Shown: positions 43,472 through 50,324, counted from the stretch's first letter. The stretch is 50,324 nt of DNA from Spirochaetales bacterium Spiro_04 (GCA_001604325.1 LVBF01000037.1:1-50324); one strand, 5' to 3'. Notes: a model not told the origin generated them from the sequence alone. Numbers and translations are program-made.

Positions 43472-43500
43472 TTGACAGAGAGGGTCCCCCTCCGTACGAT
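43472..43500 (+). promoter_or_regulatory. Promoter of the cobalamin riboswitch and transporter operon
   Basis: Consensus TTGACA (43472-43477), a 17-bp spacer and TACGAT (43495-43500). The predicted start, near 43507, coincides with the first base of riboswitch helix P1 at 43508, which supports both calls. Confidence 0.75.
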
Positions 43501-43507
43501 TGGAGTG

Positions 43508-43640
43508 TCCATGCCAAGGGAAAGGGGTACAAGCCCCTGCGGTCCCGCCACTGTAGAGGCTGGGAGACTGCATCATGACACTGCCATGCGCGGGAAGTCG
43601 CAGTCTCTGGGTATGCCTGAGCCAGGAGACCTGCCATGGA
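43508..43640 (+). promoter_or_regulatory. Cobalamin riboswitch (translation-controlling type)
   Basis: Contains the B12 box AGCCAGGAGACCTGCC at 43620-43635, the core AAGGGAA and GGTACAAGCCCCTGCGGTCC, CCGCCACTGT, and closing helix TCCATG (43508-43513) with CATGGA (43635-43640). Downstream, GCCC-N5/6-GGGC (about 43686-43700) can enclose the ribosome-binding AAAAGGGG of the next gene, and CTCCGT...ACGGAG forms another hairpin. No terminator U-tract is seen, so control is probably by hiding the ribosome site when cobalamin binds. Confidence 0.93.
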
Positions 43641-43702
43641 TAATCTCCGTTCGGTCCACGGAGTATGGGCCGGGGTATGATTCATGCCCAAAAAGGGGCG
43701 TT

Positions 43703-44569
43703 ATGCACAATTCCACCCTCTCTCGTCTGTTTCGTGTCGTGGTACTGCTCCTGCTGGTGCCGACGCTGCTCTTCTCGATGGCCACCATCGAACGCCACCC
43801 GGAAAGCGAGCTGCGGATTGTCAGTCTCTCCCCCAACGTCACCGAGACGATCTATGCGTTGGGAAAAGGCGACCTCTTGGTCGGGAGGAGCGACTACTGC
43901 AACTACCCGGAGGAGGCCCTCGCCCTCCCCTCGGTCGGCACCCTCTATTCCCCTTCGCTTGAGAAGCTCCTCTCCCTCGAGCCGACCTTGGCCATCTCAA
44001 GCGCCTTCATCAGCGACCAGATGCTCGCTTCGATCGAGCAGGCCGGCGTCGACGTGCTCCAGATCGACACCCAAGAGAGCTTTGCCGGCACCTGCGACCT
44101 GATCCGCTTGATCGGAGAGGCGGTGGATGCCGAGGACCAGGCGGAGCTGCTGATCCTCTCGATGCAGAACACGGTGCGCGAGGTCCAACTGAAGGCGCAA
44201 GATGGGCCCAAACCGACCGTCTACATGGCCTTTGACTTCGGCTCCTTCGACTCAGCCGCCACGGCGGACACCTTCCTCAGTGAGATGATCGCGCTCGCCG
44301 GCGGAGACAACGTCGCCGATGACGCCCTGTATTGGACCTACTCCAAGGAGATGTTGCTCTTCCACGACCCCGAGGTCATCCTCCTCTCCCCCCGCTGGGG
44401 GGATCCCGGTGAGGCCACCCTCAAGGAGTTTTCCACCACCAAACCGTACAGCGACCTGCATGGGGTGGTGAGGACCTTCGACGCGGACATCATCAGCCGG
44501 CAAGGTCCCCGCAGCGCCCTCGCCCTGGAGATGCTCTACGACTTGATCCACCAGGAGAGCGGGAAATGA
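43703..44569 (+). CDS. Cobalamin ABC transporter substrate-binding protein (BtuF-like)
   Basis: A 288-aa periplasmic binding protein of the helical-backbone (BtuF/FhuD) class. A signal peptide (about 1-26) is followed by RIVSLSPNVTETIYALGKGDLLVG, the typical first lobe (about residues 37-60), YCNYPEEALALPSVG and, in the second lobe, VILLSPRWGDPGEA. Cobalamin or a corrinoid as substrate is inferred from the riboswitch. AAAAGGGG precedes the ATG and is part of the riboswitch switch region. It overlaps the permease gene by 4 bp. Confidence 0.9.
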   Translation: MHNSTLSRLFRVVVLLLLVPTLLFSMATIERHPESELRIVSLSPNVTETIYALGKGDLLVGRSDYCNYPEEALALPSVGTLYSPSLEKLLSLEPTLAISSAFISDQMLASIEQAGVDVLQIDTQESFAGTCDLIRLIGEAVDAEDQAELLILSMQNTVREVQLKAQDGPKPTVYMAFDFGSFDSAATADTFLSEMIALAGGDNVADDALYWTYSKEMLLFHDPEVILLSPRWGDPGEATLKEFSTTKPYSDLHGVVRTFDADIISRQGPRSALALEMLYDLIHQESGK

Positions 44570-45546
44570 AGAAGCCCCTCGTGGCGATCTTGATCGCCGC
44601 GAGCCTGCTTTTGGCTCTCGTCGCCCTGACCCTCGGCCCCTCAGGCATCACCGTCGGCGAGACGGTGCACATCCTGTTGGGACAGGGCAGCACGGCGAAC
44701 AAGCACTACATCATCTGGCGCCTCCGCCTACCCAGGATCATCGCCTCCTTCCTCACCGGTGCGATCCTGGGCTTCAGCGGGGCGATCTTCCAAGCGGCGT
44801 TGCGCAACCCGATGGCCGACCCCTTCATCCTCGGCGTCAGCAGCGGCGCCTCCTTCGGGGTCGCGGTCGCCCTGGCCGTCGGCCTCGGCGCGCTGGTCGG
44901 CTTTCCGATCGCCGCCCTCACCGGCTCGGTGATCACCACCCTCGTCATCCTCGCCCTCTCCGTTCGCCAGAAGGGGGCGACGACGACGCTGATCTTGACC
45001 GGGGTGGCCATCAACTACATCCTCAGCGCCGCCATGACGCTGCTGATGTTCATGAACAAGGAGCAGTACCAACGGATCCTCTACTGGAGCATGGGAAGCT
45101 TCTCCACCGCCACGTGGAGCGAGGTGACGGTCATCGCCCTCACCATGGTGGTGCTGATCATCCCCCTCTCCGCCTCCCACCGCAGCCTCGACATGCTGCT
45201 CCTCGATGAGTCCAGCGGCAGGGCCGCGGGCCTTTCGGTAGGGAGTGTCCGTCTGATGGTGCTCCTGCCCGCCTCCATCGCGACGGCGGTCTGCGTCTCC
45301 TACTTCGGCGTCATCGGCTTCATCGGCCTGATGGCCCCCCACGTCAGCCGCCTGATCGTCGGGCCGAAACACCAGCGCCTCTTGGCCCCCAGCGCCCTCT
45401 TCGGAGGATTCCTCTTGCTCCTCAGCGACACCCTCGCCCGCCTGCTGCTGCCCAGCGGGGAGCTGCCGGTCGGGGTCATCACCAGCCTGGCCGGCGTCCC
45501 GCTCTTCATCTACCTGCTGCGCCGGGGGCGCTACCGCTATGGATAG
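44566..45546 (+). CDS. Cobalamin ABC transporter permease (BtuC/FecCD type)
   Basis: A 326-aa permease with about ten membrane segments. FecCD-family hallmarks are RLPRIIASFLTGAILGFSGAIFQ (about 50-72), NPMADPFILGVSSGASFG, and GVIGFIGLMAPHVSRLIVG, the loop that contacts the ATPase. It overlaps its neighbours by 4 bp and 8 bp, which indicates strong translational coupling in a btuF-btuC-btuD order. Confidence 0.94.
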   Translation: MKKPLVAILIAASLLLALVALTLGPSGITVGETVHILLGQGSTANKHYIIWRLRLPRIIASFLTGAILGFSGAIFQAALRNPMADPFILGVSSGASFGVAVALAVGLGALVGFPIAALTGSVITTLVILALSVRQKGATTTLILTGVAINYILSAAMTLLMFMNKEQYQRILYWSMGSFSTATWSEVTVIALTMVVLIIPLSASHRSLDMLLLDESSGRAAGLSVGSVRLMVLLPASIATAVCVSYFGVIGFIGLMAPHVSRLIVGPKHQRLLAPSALFGGFLLLLSDTLARLLLPSGELPVGVITSLAGVPLFIYLLRRGRYRYG

Positions 45547-46303
45547 CCTCACCTTCAAGGATGTCAATGGAGGGTGGGGAGAGCCGCTCCTCTTTGAAAA
45601 CCTCAGCCTCTCGGTCCCCCGCGGCAGCTTCACCGCCCTCACCGGCCCCAACGGCAGCGGCAAGTCCACCCTCCTCAAGCTCATCTACAAGGAGATCCGC
45701 CCCACCGAGGGCGCCATCTACCTCAACGGGGGGAACATCGCCTCCATGACGCAGAAGGAGCTTGCCCGAAAGATCGGCTTCGTCGCCCAACATCACCTGC
45801 ATGAATACGCCTTCACCGCCCGTGAGGTGGTGGCGATGGGACGGTACGCCCACCCACGGGGTGAGGATGATGCGGTGATCGACGCGGCGATGGAGGCGTG
45901 CGACATCACCCACCTCGCCGACACGCTCATCACGACCTTGAGCGGCGGGGAGCAGCAGCGCGTGATCCTCGCCCGTGCCCTGGCCCAACAGGGACGACTC
46001 CTCTTGCTCGACGAGCCGGTCAACCACCTCGATGTCAAGCACCAACAGGCCATCATGGAGCTGCTCAGGCGCCTCTCACACCAAGGCTACACGATCATCT
46101 GCGTCCTGCATGACCTCCTTTTGGCCCAGATCTACAGCGACCGGACCATCATGCTCAAGGACGGCGTGATCGTGGCCCACGACCGCAGTGATGCGGTCTT
46201 CACCAAAGAGCGGCTCGCTGAGGTCTACCAGATCGAGGCACACCAGGTCTTCGACCCGGTCCTCGGGCGCTCAATCTGGCTCGCCAGCCATCGCGGCGCA
46301 TAA
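45539..46303 (+). CDS. Cobalamin ABC transporter ATP-binding protein (BtuD/FepC type)
   Basis: A 254-aa ABC ATPase with Walker A GPNGSGKST (about 36-44), Q-loop GFVAQHHLHEY, signature LSGGEQQRVILARAL (about 138-152), Walker B LLLLDEPVNHLD and H-loop histidine in VLHDLLLA. It completes the importer downstream of the riboswitch. The gene ends 80 bp before the next start, with a promoter in between. Confidence 0.95.
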   Translation: MDSLTFKDVNGGWGEPLLFENLSLSVPRGSFTALTGPNGSGKSTLLKLIYKEIRPTEGAIYLNGGNIASMTQKELARKIGFVAQHHLHEYAFTAREVVAMGRYAHPRGEDDAVIDAAMEACDITHLADTLITTLSGGEQQRVILARALAQQGRLLLLDEPVNHLDVKHQQAIMELLRRLSHQGYTIICVLHDLLLAQIYSDRTIMLKDGVIVAHDRSDAVFTKERLAEVYQIEAHQVFDPVLGRSIWLASHRGA

Positions 46304-46330
46304 TTTGCCTCCCCCCCGTCCTGTTTTCGC

Positions 46331-46359
46331 TTTCCATCAGCGGACAAAGCCCCTATACT
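46331..46359 (+). promoter_or_regulatory. Promoter of the Gfo/Idh/MocA gene
   Basis: TTTCCA (46331-46336), a 17-bp spacer and TATACT (46354-46359). An ATG at 46366 lies six bases after the -10 box and opens a seven-codon frame that ends over the start of the main gene. Confidence 0.6.
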
Positions 46360-46365
46360 ACCCAT

Positions 46366-46386
46366 ATGAGAGGAGGGGCACCATGA
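46366..46386 (+). CDS. Possible leaderless mini-ORF MRGGAP before the oxidoreductase gene
   Basis: The frame ATG to TGA encodes MRGGAP. Its ATG has the same six-base distance from a -10 hexamer as the leaderless genes of this window, and its stop overlaps the oxidoreductase start as ATGA. Its codons include the GGAGGGG that would serve as ribosome site for the main gene. It may couple translation, but it may also be chance. Confidence 0.3.
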   Translation: MRGGAP

Positions 46387-47351
46387 AGCTTGGAATACTG
46401 GGGGCCGGGAACATCGCCCGCAAGATGGCCTATACCGTAGGGGAGATGGAGCACGTCGAGGCGTACGCCGTCGCCTCGAGGGACCTCGCGAAGGCCCAGG
46501 CCTTCGCCAAGGAGCAGAACGTCAGAAAAGCCTACGGCTCCTACGAGGAGATGGTGAGTGACCCGGAGGTGGACCTCGTCTATGTGGCCACCCCCCACTC
46601 ACACCACTATCAACATATGATGCTCGCCCTTGAGCACAACAAACCGGTGCTCTGTGAGAAGTCGTTCACCACCAACGCCCGCCAAGCCGAGGAGGTCATT
46701 GAGTACGGCCGCTCGAAGGGGCTGCTCGTGGCGGAGGCGATCTGGACACGCTACCTGCCGATGCGTCTGGTCCTCGACCAGGTGATCGAGCGCCGGGTCA
46801 TCGGGGACGTCCAGGCCATCACGGCCAACCTCTGCTACCCGGTCAAGGCGAATGCGCGGGTCCATGACCCCGCCTTGAGCGGTGGCGCCCTGCTCGATGT
46901 GGGCGTCTACCCCATCAACTTCGCCCTGATGGTGCTCGGCAACAAGGTCGAAACGATCGAATCGAGCTGCATCAAGATGGAGAGCGGGGTCGACGAGTCC
47001 AACGTCATCACCTTCACCTACAAGGGAGGGAAGCAGGCGATGCTGCACTCGGCGGTCAACTCGCTGAGCGACCGAAGGGGTATGATCTTCGGCAGCCGCG
47101 GCTACATCGAGTTTCTGAACATCAACAACTGTGAGGGCATCAACGTCTATGACCGCGACTACAACCTCGTGGAGACGTACAAGCCGTTCAAGTTCATCAC
47201 CGGCTTCGAGCATCAGGTAGAGGCGTGCCGCCATGCCCTCGCCGAGGGGGCGATCGAGCTGAAGCAGATGCCGCACAGCGAGATCATCAAGGTCATGCAA
47301 ATCATGGATGAGATCCGCGCCCAGTGGGGTTTGGTCTATCCGGGGGAGTAA
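46383..47351 (+). CDS. Gfo/Idh/MocA-family oxidoreductase
   Basis: A 322-aa NAD(P)-dependent dehydrogenase. A Rossmann domain (about 1-120) with ILGAGNIARKM and YVATPHSHHYQHM is followed by the family signature LCEKSFTTNARQAEE (normally EKP) and an alpha/beta C-terminal domain with SGGALLDVGVYPINFA. The variant EKS retains the catalytic lysine. GGAGGGG precedes the ATG. The substrate, probably a sugar or polyol, cannot be told. It is followed after 3 bp by the UPF0303 gene. Confidence 0.9.
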   Translation: MKLGILGAGNIARKMAYTVGEMEHVEAYAVASRDLAKAQAFAKEQNVRKAYGSYEEMVSDPEVDLVYVATPHSHHYQHMMLALEHNKPVLCEKSFTTNARQAEEVIEYGRSKGLLVAEAIWTRYLPMRLVLDQVIERRVIGDVQAITANLCYPVKANARVHDPALSGGALLDVGVYPINFALMVLGNKVETIESSCIKMESGVDESNVITFTYKGGKQAMLHSAVNSLSDRRGMIFGSRGYIEFLNINNCEGINVYDRDYNLVETYKPFKFITGFEHQVEACRHALAEGAIELKQMPHSEIIKVMQIMDEIRAQWGLVYPGE

Positions 47352-47354
47352 GAT

Positions 47355-47849
47355 ATGGAATTAGAAGAGAGAGTCGCCATCGTCAGCGCCCAAGAGGAGC
47401 TGTTGAAATTCGAGACATTCACCGCCGAGGACGCCTGGGAGCTGGGCAAGGTATTCGTCGCCGAAGCGATGGACCAGGACATCAAGATCGCCATCTCCAT
47501 CCGGTCGATGAGCGGCAAGCGGATGTTCCACTATGCAGCCGAGGGAACGAACCACGGCTCCGACGCGTGGTTGGACCGCAAGTTCAACACGGTACAGCAC
47601 TTTGAATCCAGCACCCTCGCCTACGCACTCTTCCTCAAGCGGCGCGGCGCGACGCTTGAGGAGCGCGGGCTCGACCCCACCCAGTTCGTCGCCTGTGGCG
47701 GCGGCTTCCCCATCTTCGTCTACGGGGTCGGGGTGGTCGCGGCCGTGATGGTCAGCGGCCTGACCGATGTCGCGGACCACGATATCCTCGTCCGCTGCAT
47801 CGCAAAGTACCTGGGCGTGGAGGATGTCCCCCGCTACCCGGTGATCTGA
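47355..47849 (+). CDS. UPF0303/GlcG-HbpS-like protein
   Basis: A 164-aa protein with KIAISIRSMSGKRMFHYA (about 44-61), DAWLDRKFNTVQHFESST (about 71-88) and ACGGGFPIFVYGVGVVAAVMVSGL (about 112-135), matching the UPF0303 (YBR137W-like) family, sometimes labelled heme-degrading because of HbpS similarity. No such activity is shown for most members. GGGGGAG lies before the ATG; cotranscription with the oxidoreductase is likely. Its end overlaps the CYTH gene by 16 bp on the other strand. Confidence 0.8.
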   Translation: MELEERVAIVSAQEELLKFETFTAEDAWELGKVFVAEAMDQDIKIAISIRSMSGKRMFHYAAEGTNHGSDAWLDRKFNTVQHFESSTLAYALFLKRRGATLEERGLDPTQFVACGGGFPIFVYGVGVVAAVMVSGLTDVADHDILVRCIAKYLGVEDVPRYPVI

Positions 47850-48385
47850 GAGAGGAGCAGGAGGTAGGGTTTCCCTTCGATCTGGGAATTTTCAATCTCA
47901 AGCAGGGCGAGCGCTTTTCCAAGCGCTCGCTTCGCGTCTTCGACCTGGGCCCGCTTTTCGAGGACGAACTCCATCTCGATGAACCAGCCGAGGGTGGAGA
48001 CCTCGCAGAGCTCGATGGTCAGATCGCCGAGCCCATCGCCCCAGGCAAGCGAGTAGGAGAGCCCCCGCTTGGTCTTCTTGGCCACGACCTCATATCCAAG
48101 TGAGGTGACGAAGGCGACCGCCCGATCGAACTGGCCCTCATCAGTTTCGAATTCGAACTCCTCGTTGGCCTCGATGTCGCCGTCCATGCGCTTGCGCTTG
48201 CGGGTGAAGAGCACCCTCCCCGCCTCTCGCCGCAGGCGAAAGAGCGCCTGCTGACCCGGCGTGGAGAAGTACCAGTCATCCTTGTCGATGGGGGTAGGCG
48301 CACTGATGAGCGCAAGCGCCTCGATCACGGTCTGCACGCGAAGAGGGTCGTCCACATGTGCCTTCACCTCGACTTCGAAGGCCAT
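47834..48385 (-). CDS. CYTH-domain protein (class IV adenylate cyclase / thiamine triphosphatase-like)
   Basis: A 183-aa triphosphate-tunnel enzyme candidate. The N-terminal EVEVK (residues 4-8) is the ExExK metal-binding signature, and later strands supply the basic and acidic tunnel residues (ALFRLRREAGRVLFTRKRK; NEEFEFETDE; LTIELCEV; IEMEFVLE). The family includes class IV adenylate cyclases, inorganic triphosphatases and thiamine triphosphatases, and sequence alone does not decide. It starts 1 bp after the membrane-protein gene, with AAGGAT upstream. Confidence 0.82.
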   Translation of the reverse strand: MAFEVEVKAHVDDPLRVQTVIEALALISAPTPIDKDDWYFSTPGQQALFRLRREAGRVLFTRKRKRMDGDIEANEEFEFETDEGQFDRAVAFVTSLGYEVVAKKTKRGLSYSLAWGDGLGDLTIELCEVSTLGWFIEMEFVLEKRAQVEDAKRALGKALALLEIENSQIEGKPYLLLLSQITG

Positions 48386-48386
48386 C

Positions 48387-49163
48387 TCAATCCTTCCAGG
48401 GGAAGATCATGCCCTTCAGACTGCGGTGACCGACGCTTTCTCGCTCCTCGTAGAGCAGCTCATCCCAGGGGACGTGCTTTCGGTCTCCCTCTGGGTTCTC
48501 CTCGAGCCAGTCGTACTTGTACATGAGCAGCTTGAGGGCGACGCTCTGGCCGAGGAGCAGGCCACCGACTCCGGGAGCGAGACCGGCCAACACCAGGCTG
48601 ATGACGAAGGTGATGATCTGATGAAAGGCGAAGAAGAGGGAGAAGAAGAGGTTGTCGGCGACGATGACGAAGCTCTTGCGCAGCGTCTTGGTCGGACGGT
48701 CCCCCTGCATGGCGTAGAAGAGCGGCCAGTAGTAGAGCAACGCGAGCGAGAGGGCGATGAAGAGCCAGAAGAGGAGGACGGAGAGGACGGTGCCCACGAT
48801 GGTCCCATAGGCGAGGTAGAAGGGAATGACGAAGAGGATCAGGGCGAAGTCCAGCACGAAGAGCAACCAGTAGAGCAGCGCATGGCGCCAGCTGATCCGG
48901 ATGCCGCGCACAAAGCCGTCCCAACCGGGACGCTCATAGCGCGCCCATGCCCACGTCAGGTGGGCGCTGCCCGCGGTGAAGAAGGCAAAGAGCCCCGCCG
49001 TGAGCACGAGCAACACGACCGGGAGAATCGCGATCTCAGAGAGCAGCGTGAGACTGCCGATGCCGGCCAGGAGGATCAAGAGGAAGCCGAGGTTGAGGAC
49101 AACCATCCCGATGAGGTTGTCCCAACCGTCAAAGAACGCCTTTTTAATGAAGAATCCAATCAT
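48387..49163 (-). CDS. Polytopic membrane protein of unknown function
   Basis: A 258-aa protein with five to six predicted membrane segments (about 18-40, 46-66, 95-118, 120-148, 172-200) and a soluble C-terminal tail ending HRSLKGMIFPWKD. The N-terminal MIGFFIKKAFFDGWDNLIG resembles bacterial DUF624-like or spirochaetal conserved membrane proteins, but I cannot assign a family. The ATG is six bases after TACTCT and has no Shine-Dalgarno site; probably leaderless. It leads a two-gene unit with the CYTH gene. Confidence 0.7.
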   Translation of the reverse strand: MIGFFIKKAFFDGWDNLIGMVVLNLGFLLILLAGIGSLTLLSEIAILPVVLLVLTAGLFAFFTAGSAHLTWAWARYERPGWDGFVRGIRISWRHALLYWLLFVLDFALILFVIPFYLAYGTIVGTVLSVLLFWLFIALSLALLYYWPLFYAMQGDRPTKTLRKSFVIVADNLFFSLFFAFHQIITFVISLVLAGLAPGVGGLLLGQSVALKLLMYKYDWLEENPEGDRKHVPWDELLYEERESVGHRSLKGMIFPWKD

Positions 49164-49169
49164 GAGTGA

Positions 49170-49198
49170 AGAGTACCGAGACTCCCGACCAATTACAA
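49170..49198 (-). promoter_or_regulatory. Leaderless-type promoter of the 49163 membrane gene
   Basis: On the minus strand TTGTAA (49193-49198), a 17-bp spacer, TACTCT (49170-49175), then TCACTC and ATG. It lies in the 42-bp gap behind the aldo/keto reductase stop. Confidence 0.66.
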
Positions 49199-49205
49199 GA
49201 GTTGC

Positions 49206-50045
49206 CTAGAAGAGCGCCTCATCCGGATTGCGCGTCGGACCGACGCTGTTCTCCATTCCATCGAGGAGATGCATCTCCTCCCCCGTCAAGCTGAAGTCGA
49301 AGATCGCGAGGTTCTCCCTGATCGTCTCCTCCCTGATCGACTTGGGCAGGACCACGAACCCCTTCTGCACCAGATAGCGCAGCGAAATCTGGGCCGCGCT
49401 CTTGCCGTGCGCCGCGGCCACGGTGGCGATGGTCTCGTTCTTCAAGAGATTCCCGGTCCCGAGCGGGCTGTACGCCTCCAGCACCATCCCCCGCTTGCGG
49501 CAGTAGGAGACCAAGGCCTCTTGCCGTTCCCCGGCGAAGAGACGGATCTGGTTGACCATCGGGGCGATCTCGGCGCTCTTCATCAGCTCCTCGAGGTGCC
49601 GCTCGGCGAAGTTCGAGACCCCGATGCTCTTGACCACGCCGGCGCGGTAGAACTCCTCGATCGCCCGCCAGGAGCCTGCATTGGCCTCCTGCCAATGGTG
49701 GCGGTGTGCGATGGGGTTCGGCCAGTGGATCAGGTAGAGGTCGATGTAGTCGACCCCCAGGGCCTTCAGGCTCTTCTCGAAACCGGCACGGGTCAAGTCG
49801 TAGCCGTGGTCCTCGTTATGGAGCTTGGTGGTGAGGAAGATCTCGCCTCGCGCGATGCCGCTCTCGGCGATGCCCTCCCCCACGCTCTGCTCGTTGAAGT
49901 ACGCTGCGGCGGTATCGATGTGTCGATACCCCGCCTCCAGGGCCAAGCGTACGCTGTCCCGGGTCACGATGCCGCTGGGGATCTGCCAGGTGCCGAATCC
50001 GATCTGGGGGATTTGCACCCCATTGCTCATGGTGATTTTCTGCAT
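49206..50045 (-). CDS. Aldo/keto reductase
   Basis: A 279-aa NADPH-dependent TIM-barrel reductase of the 2,5-diketo-gluconate reductase type. The catalytic tetrad is complete: D44 and Y49 (RHIDTAAAYFNE), K74 (LTTKLHNED) and H107 (YLIHWPNP). IGVSNFAERHLEEL and ending PTRNPDEALF are also typical. Substrate is not predictable. The ATG at 50045 is chosen over a longer frame; it is six bases after TATGGT, with GGTGG overlapping that box as a possible but very close ribosome site. Confidence 0.93.
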   Translation of the reverse strand: MQKITMSNGVQIPQIGFGTWQIPSGIVTRDSVRLALEAGYRHIDTAAAYFNEQSVGEGIAESGIARGEIFLTTKLHNEDHGYDLTRAGFEKSLKALGVDYIDLYLIHWPNPIAHRHHWQEANAGSWRAIEEFYRAGVVKSIGVSNFAERHLEELMKSAEIAPMVNQIRLFAGERQEALVSYCRKRGMVLEAYSPLGTGNLLKNETIATVAAAHGKSAAQISLRYLVQKGFVVLPKSIREETIRENLAIFDFSLTGEEMHLLDGMENSVGPTRNPDEALF

Positions 50046-50051
50046 ACATCC

Positions 50052-50079
50052 ACCATACCACAAGTCTGGGGAAATGCAA
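50052..50079 (-). promoter_or_regulatory. Leaderless-type promoter of the aldo/keto reductase
   Basis: On the minus strand TTGCAT (50074-50079), a 16-bp spacer, TATGGT (50052-50057), then GGATGT and ATG. Confidence 0.58.
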
Positions 50080-50280
50080 AACAGCGAGAGACAGGATGGA
50101 TGCAATCCGTTTTTCCGTTTGTTCGCCCATCGCTGTTTGTTCCCAAATTCCTTCGGTATTATCCACTGCGACATACGGATGAGAGAAATTGCTCATCTTG
50201 AGACAGTTCTCCAGCAATTGGTTGACTATGGCTGAGTTTGCGATGATTTATGCTCAGATTTGGCGAATTATAGTTTTTTT
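50079..50280. other. Non-coding, A+T-richer intergenic segment with inverted repeats
   Basis: I see no credible gene here. It holds a 9-bp inverted repeat AAACAGCGA (50079-50087) / TCGCTGTTT (50130-50138), and a nested pair AATTGCT (50187-50193) / AGCAATT (50213-50219) with an inner GAGA/TCTC. A run of eight T follows at 50274-50281, but no strong stem directly precedes it. It may contain regulatory sites or a small RNA; neither can be shown. Confidence 0.4.
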
Positions 50281-50283
50281 TGT

Positions 50284-50312
50284 TTGACAACGCCTATTTC
50301 ATCGCCTACCAT
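50284..50312 (+). promoter_or_regulatory. Leaderless-type promoter at the right edge
   Basis: Consensus TTGACA (50284-50289), a 17-bp spacer, TACCAT (50307-50312), then AGAAGC and ATG at 50319. The geometry is identical to that of the other leaderless genes. Confidence 0.65.
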
Positions 50313-50318
50313 AGAAGC

Positions 50319-50324
50319 ATGTTG
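50319..50324 (+). CDS. Predicted start of a gene running out of the window
   Basis: Only ATG TTG (Met-Leu) is visible. The call rests on the promoter placed six bases upstream, as at six other genes in this window. No product can be inferred. Confidence 0.4.

Noticed and set aside
43425-43691. An N-terminal extension of rnhA by 89 codons
   Set aside because: It would run through the rnhA promoter, the divergent promoter and the cobalamin riboswitch; RNase HI begins normally at 43424.
50180-50281. A small RNA with terminator before the right edge
   Set aside because: The eight-T run is not directly preceded by a stable stem and no promoter fits; left as an unexplained non-coding segment.

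Overview
The window looks like core chromosome of a GC-rich spirochaete, probably Sphaerochaetaceae or Treponema-like. The evidence is a seven-gene bacterial V-type ATPase operon of spirochaetal layout (E, DUF2764, A, B, D, I, K, with no separate C, F or G), the glycolytic block gap-pgk-tpiA-secG, uvrA followed by an LptD/OstA protein, and a CorC/TlyC-YbeY-PgpH-PhoH cluster. From memory these arrangements recur in Borrelia and Treponema; I could not run a search. I see no rRNA, insertion sequence, CRISPR array, phage or defence system.

Layout. Positions 1-18.2 kb are almost entirely minus strand: a cut-off phosphoribosyltransferase, map, nusB, a SurA-like isomerase and a flavodoxin-like protein; then secG, tpiA, pgk and gap; then corC, ybeY, pgpH and phoH; then lptD, uvrA and ispG; and finally a YhcH-family protein. 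A plus-strand ogt (18.3 kb) separates these from the V-ATPase operon (18.8-26.0 kb, minus). The conserved ligands in its K subunit suggest a sodium-coupled enzyme. Next come a small odd protein (26.2 kb), udp, mutS2 and rsgA; a divergent pentapeptide/metallo-hydrolase pair; an RluD-type synthase, a small exported protein, yggS and a CmpB-like membrane protein; and tRNA-Val(UAC).

From 34.8 kb the genes are mostly plus strand: an FMN-binding protein, a LacI-type regulator with its own operator in its promoter, adk (minus), a sugar ABC transporter without an ATPase, an enlarged uracil phosphoribosyltransferase with a lipoprotein, a two-gene chromate-type transporter and rnhA (minus), a cobalamin riboswitch driving a BtuFCD-type ABC transporter, a Gfo/Idh/MocA oxidoreductase with an UPF0303 protein, and a minus-strand tail of a CYTH protein, a membrane protein and an aldo/keto reductase.

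The most interesting signal is in promoter geometry. At seven independent genes (yhcH-like, ogt, the pentapeptide gene, rnhA, the 49.2-kb membrane gene, the aldo/keto reductase and a gene entering at the right edge) a TTG/-35-like hexamer, a 16-17 bp spacer and a TANNNT hexamer are followed by only 5 or 6 bases and then the ATG, mostly with no Shine-Dalgarno sequence. This predicts leaderless mRNAs. Genes inside operons use ordinary Shine-Dalgarno sites. Other points are a protein resembling a REP-associated (Y1) transposase with its HUH residues replaced, divergent promoters sharing one -35 box, a metallo-beta-lactamase-fold protein missing a metal-site aspartate, and convergent genes whose coding ends overlap.
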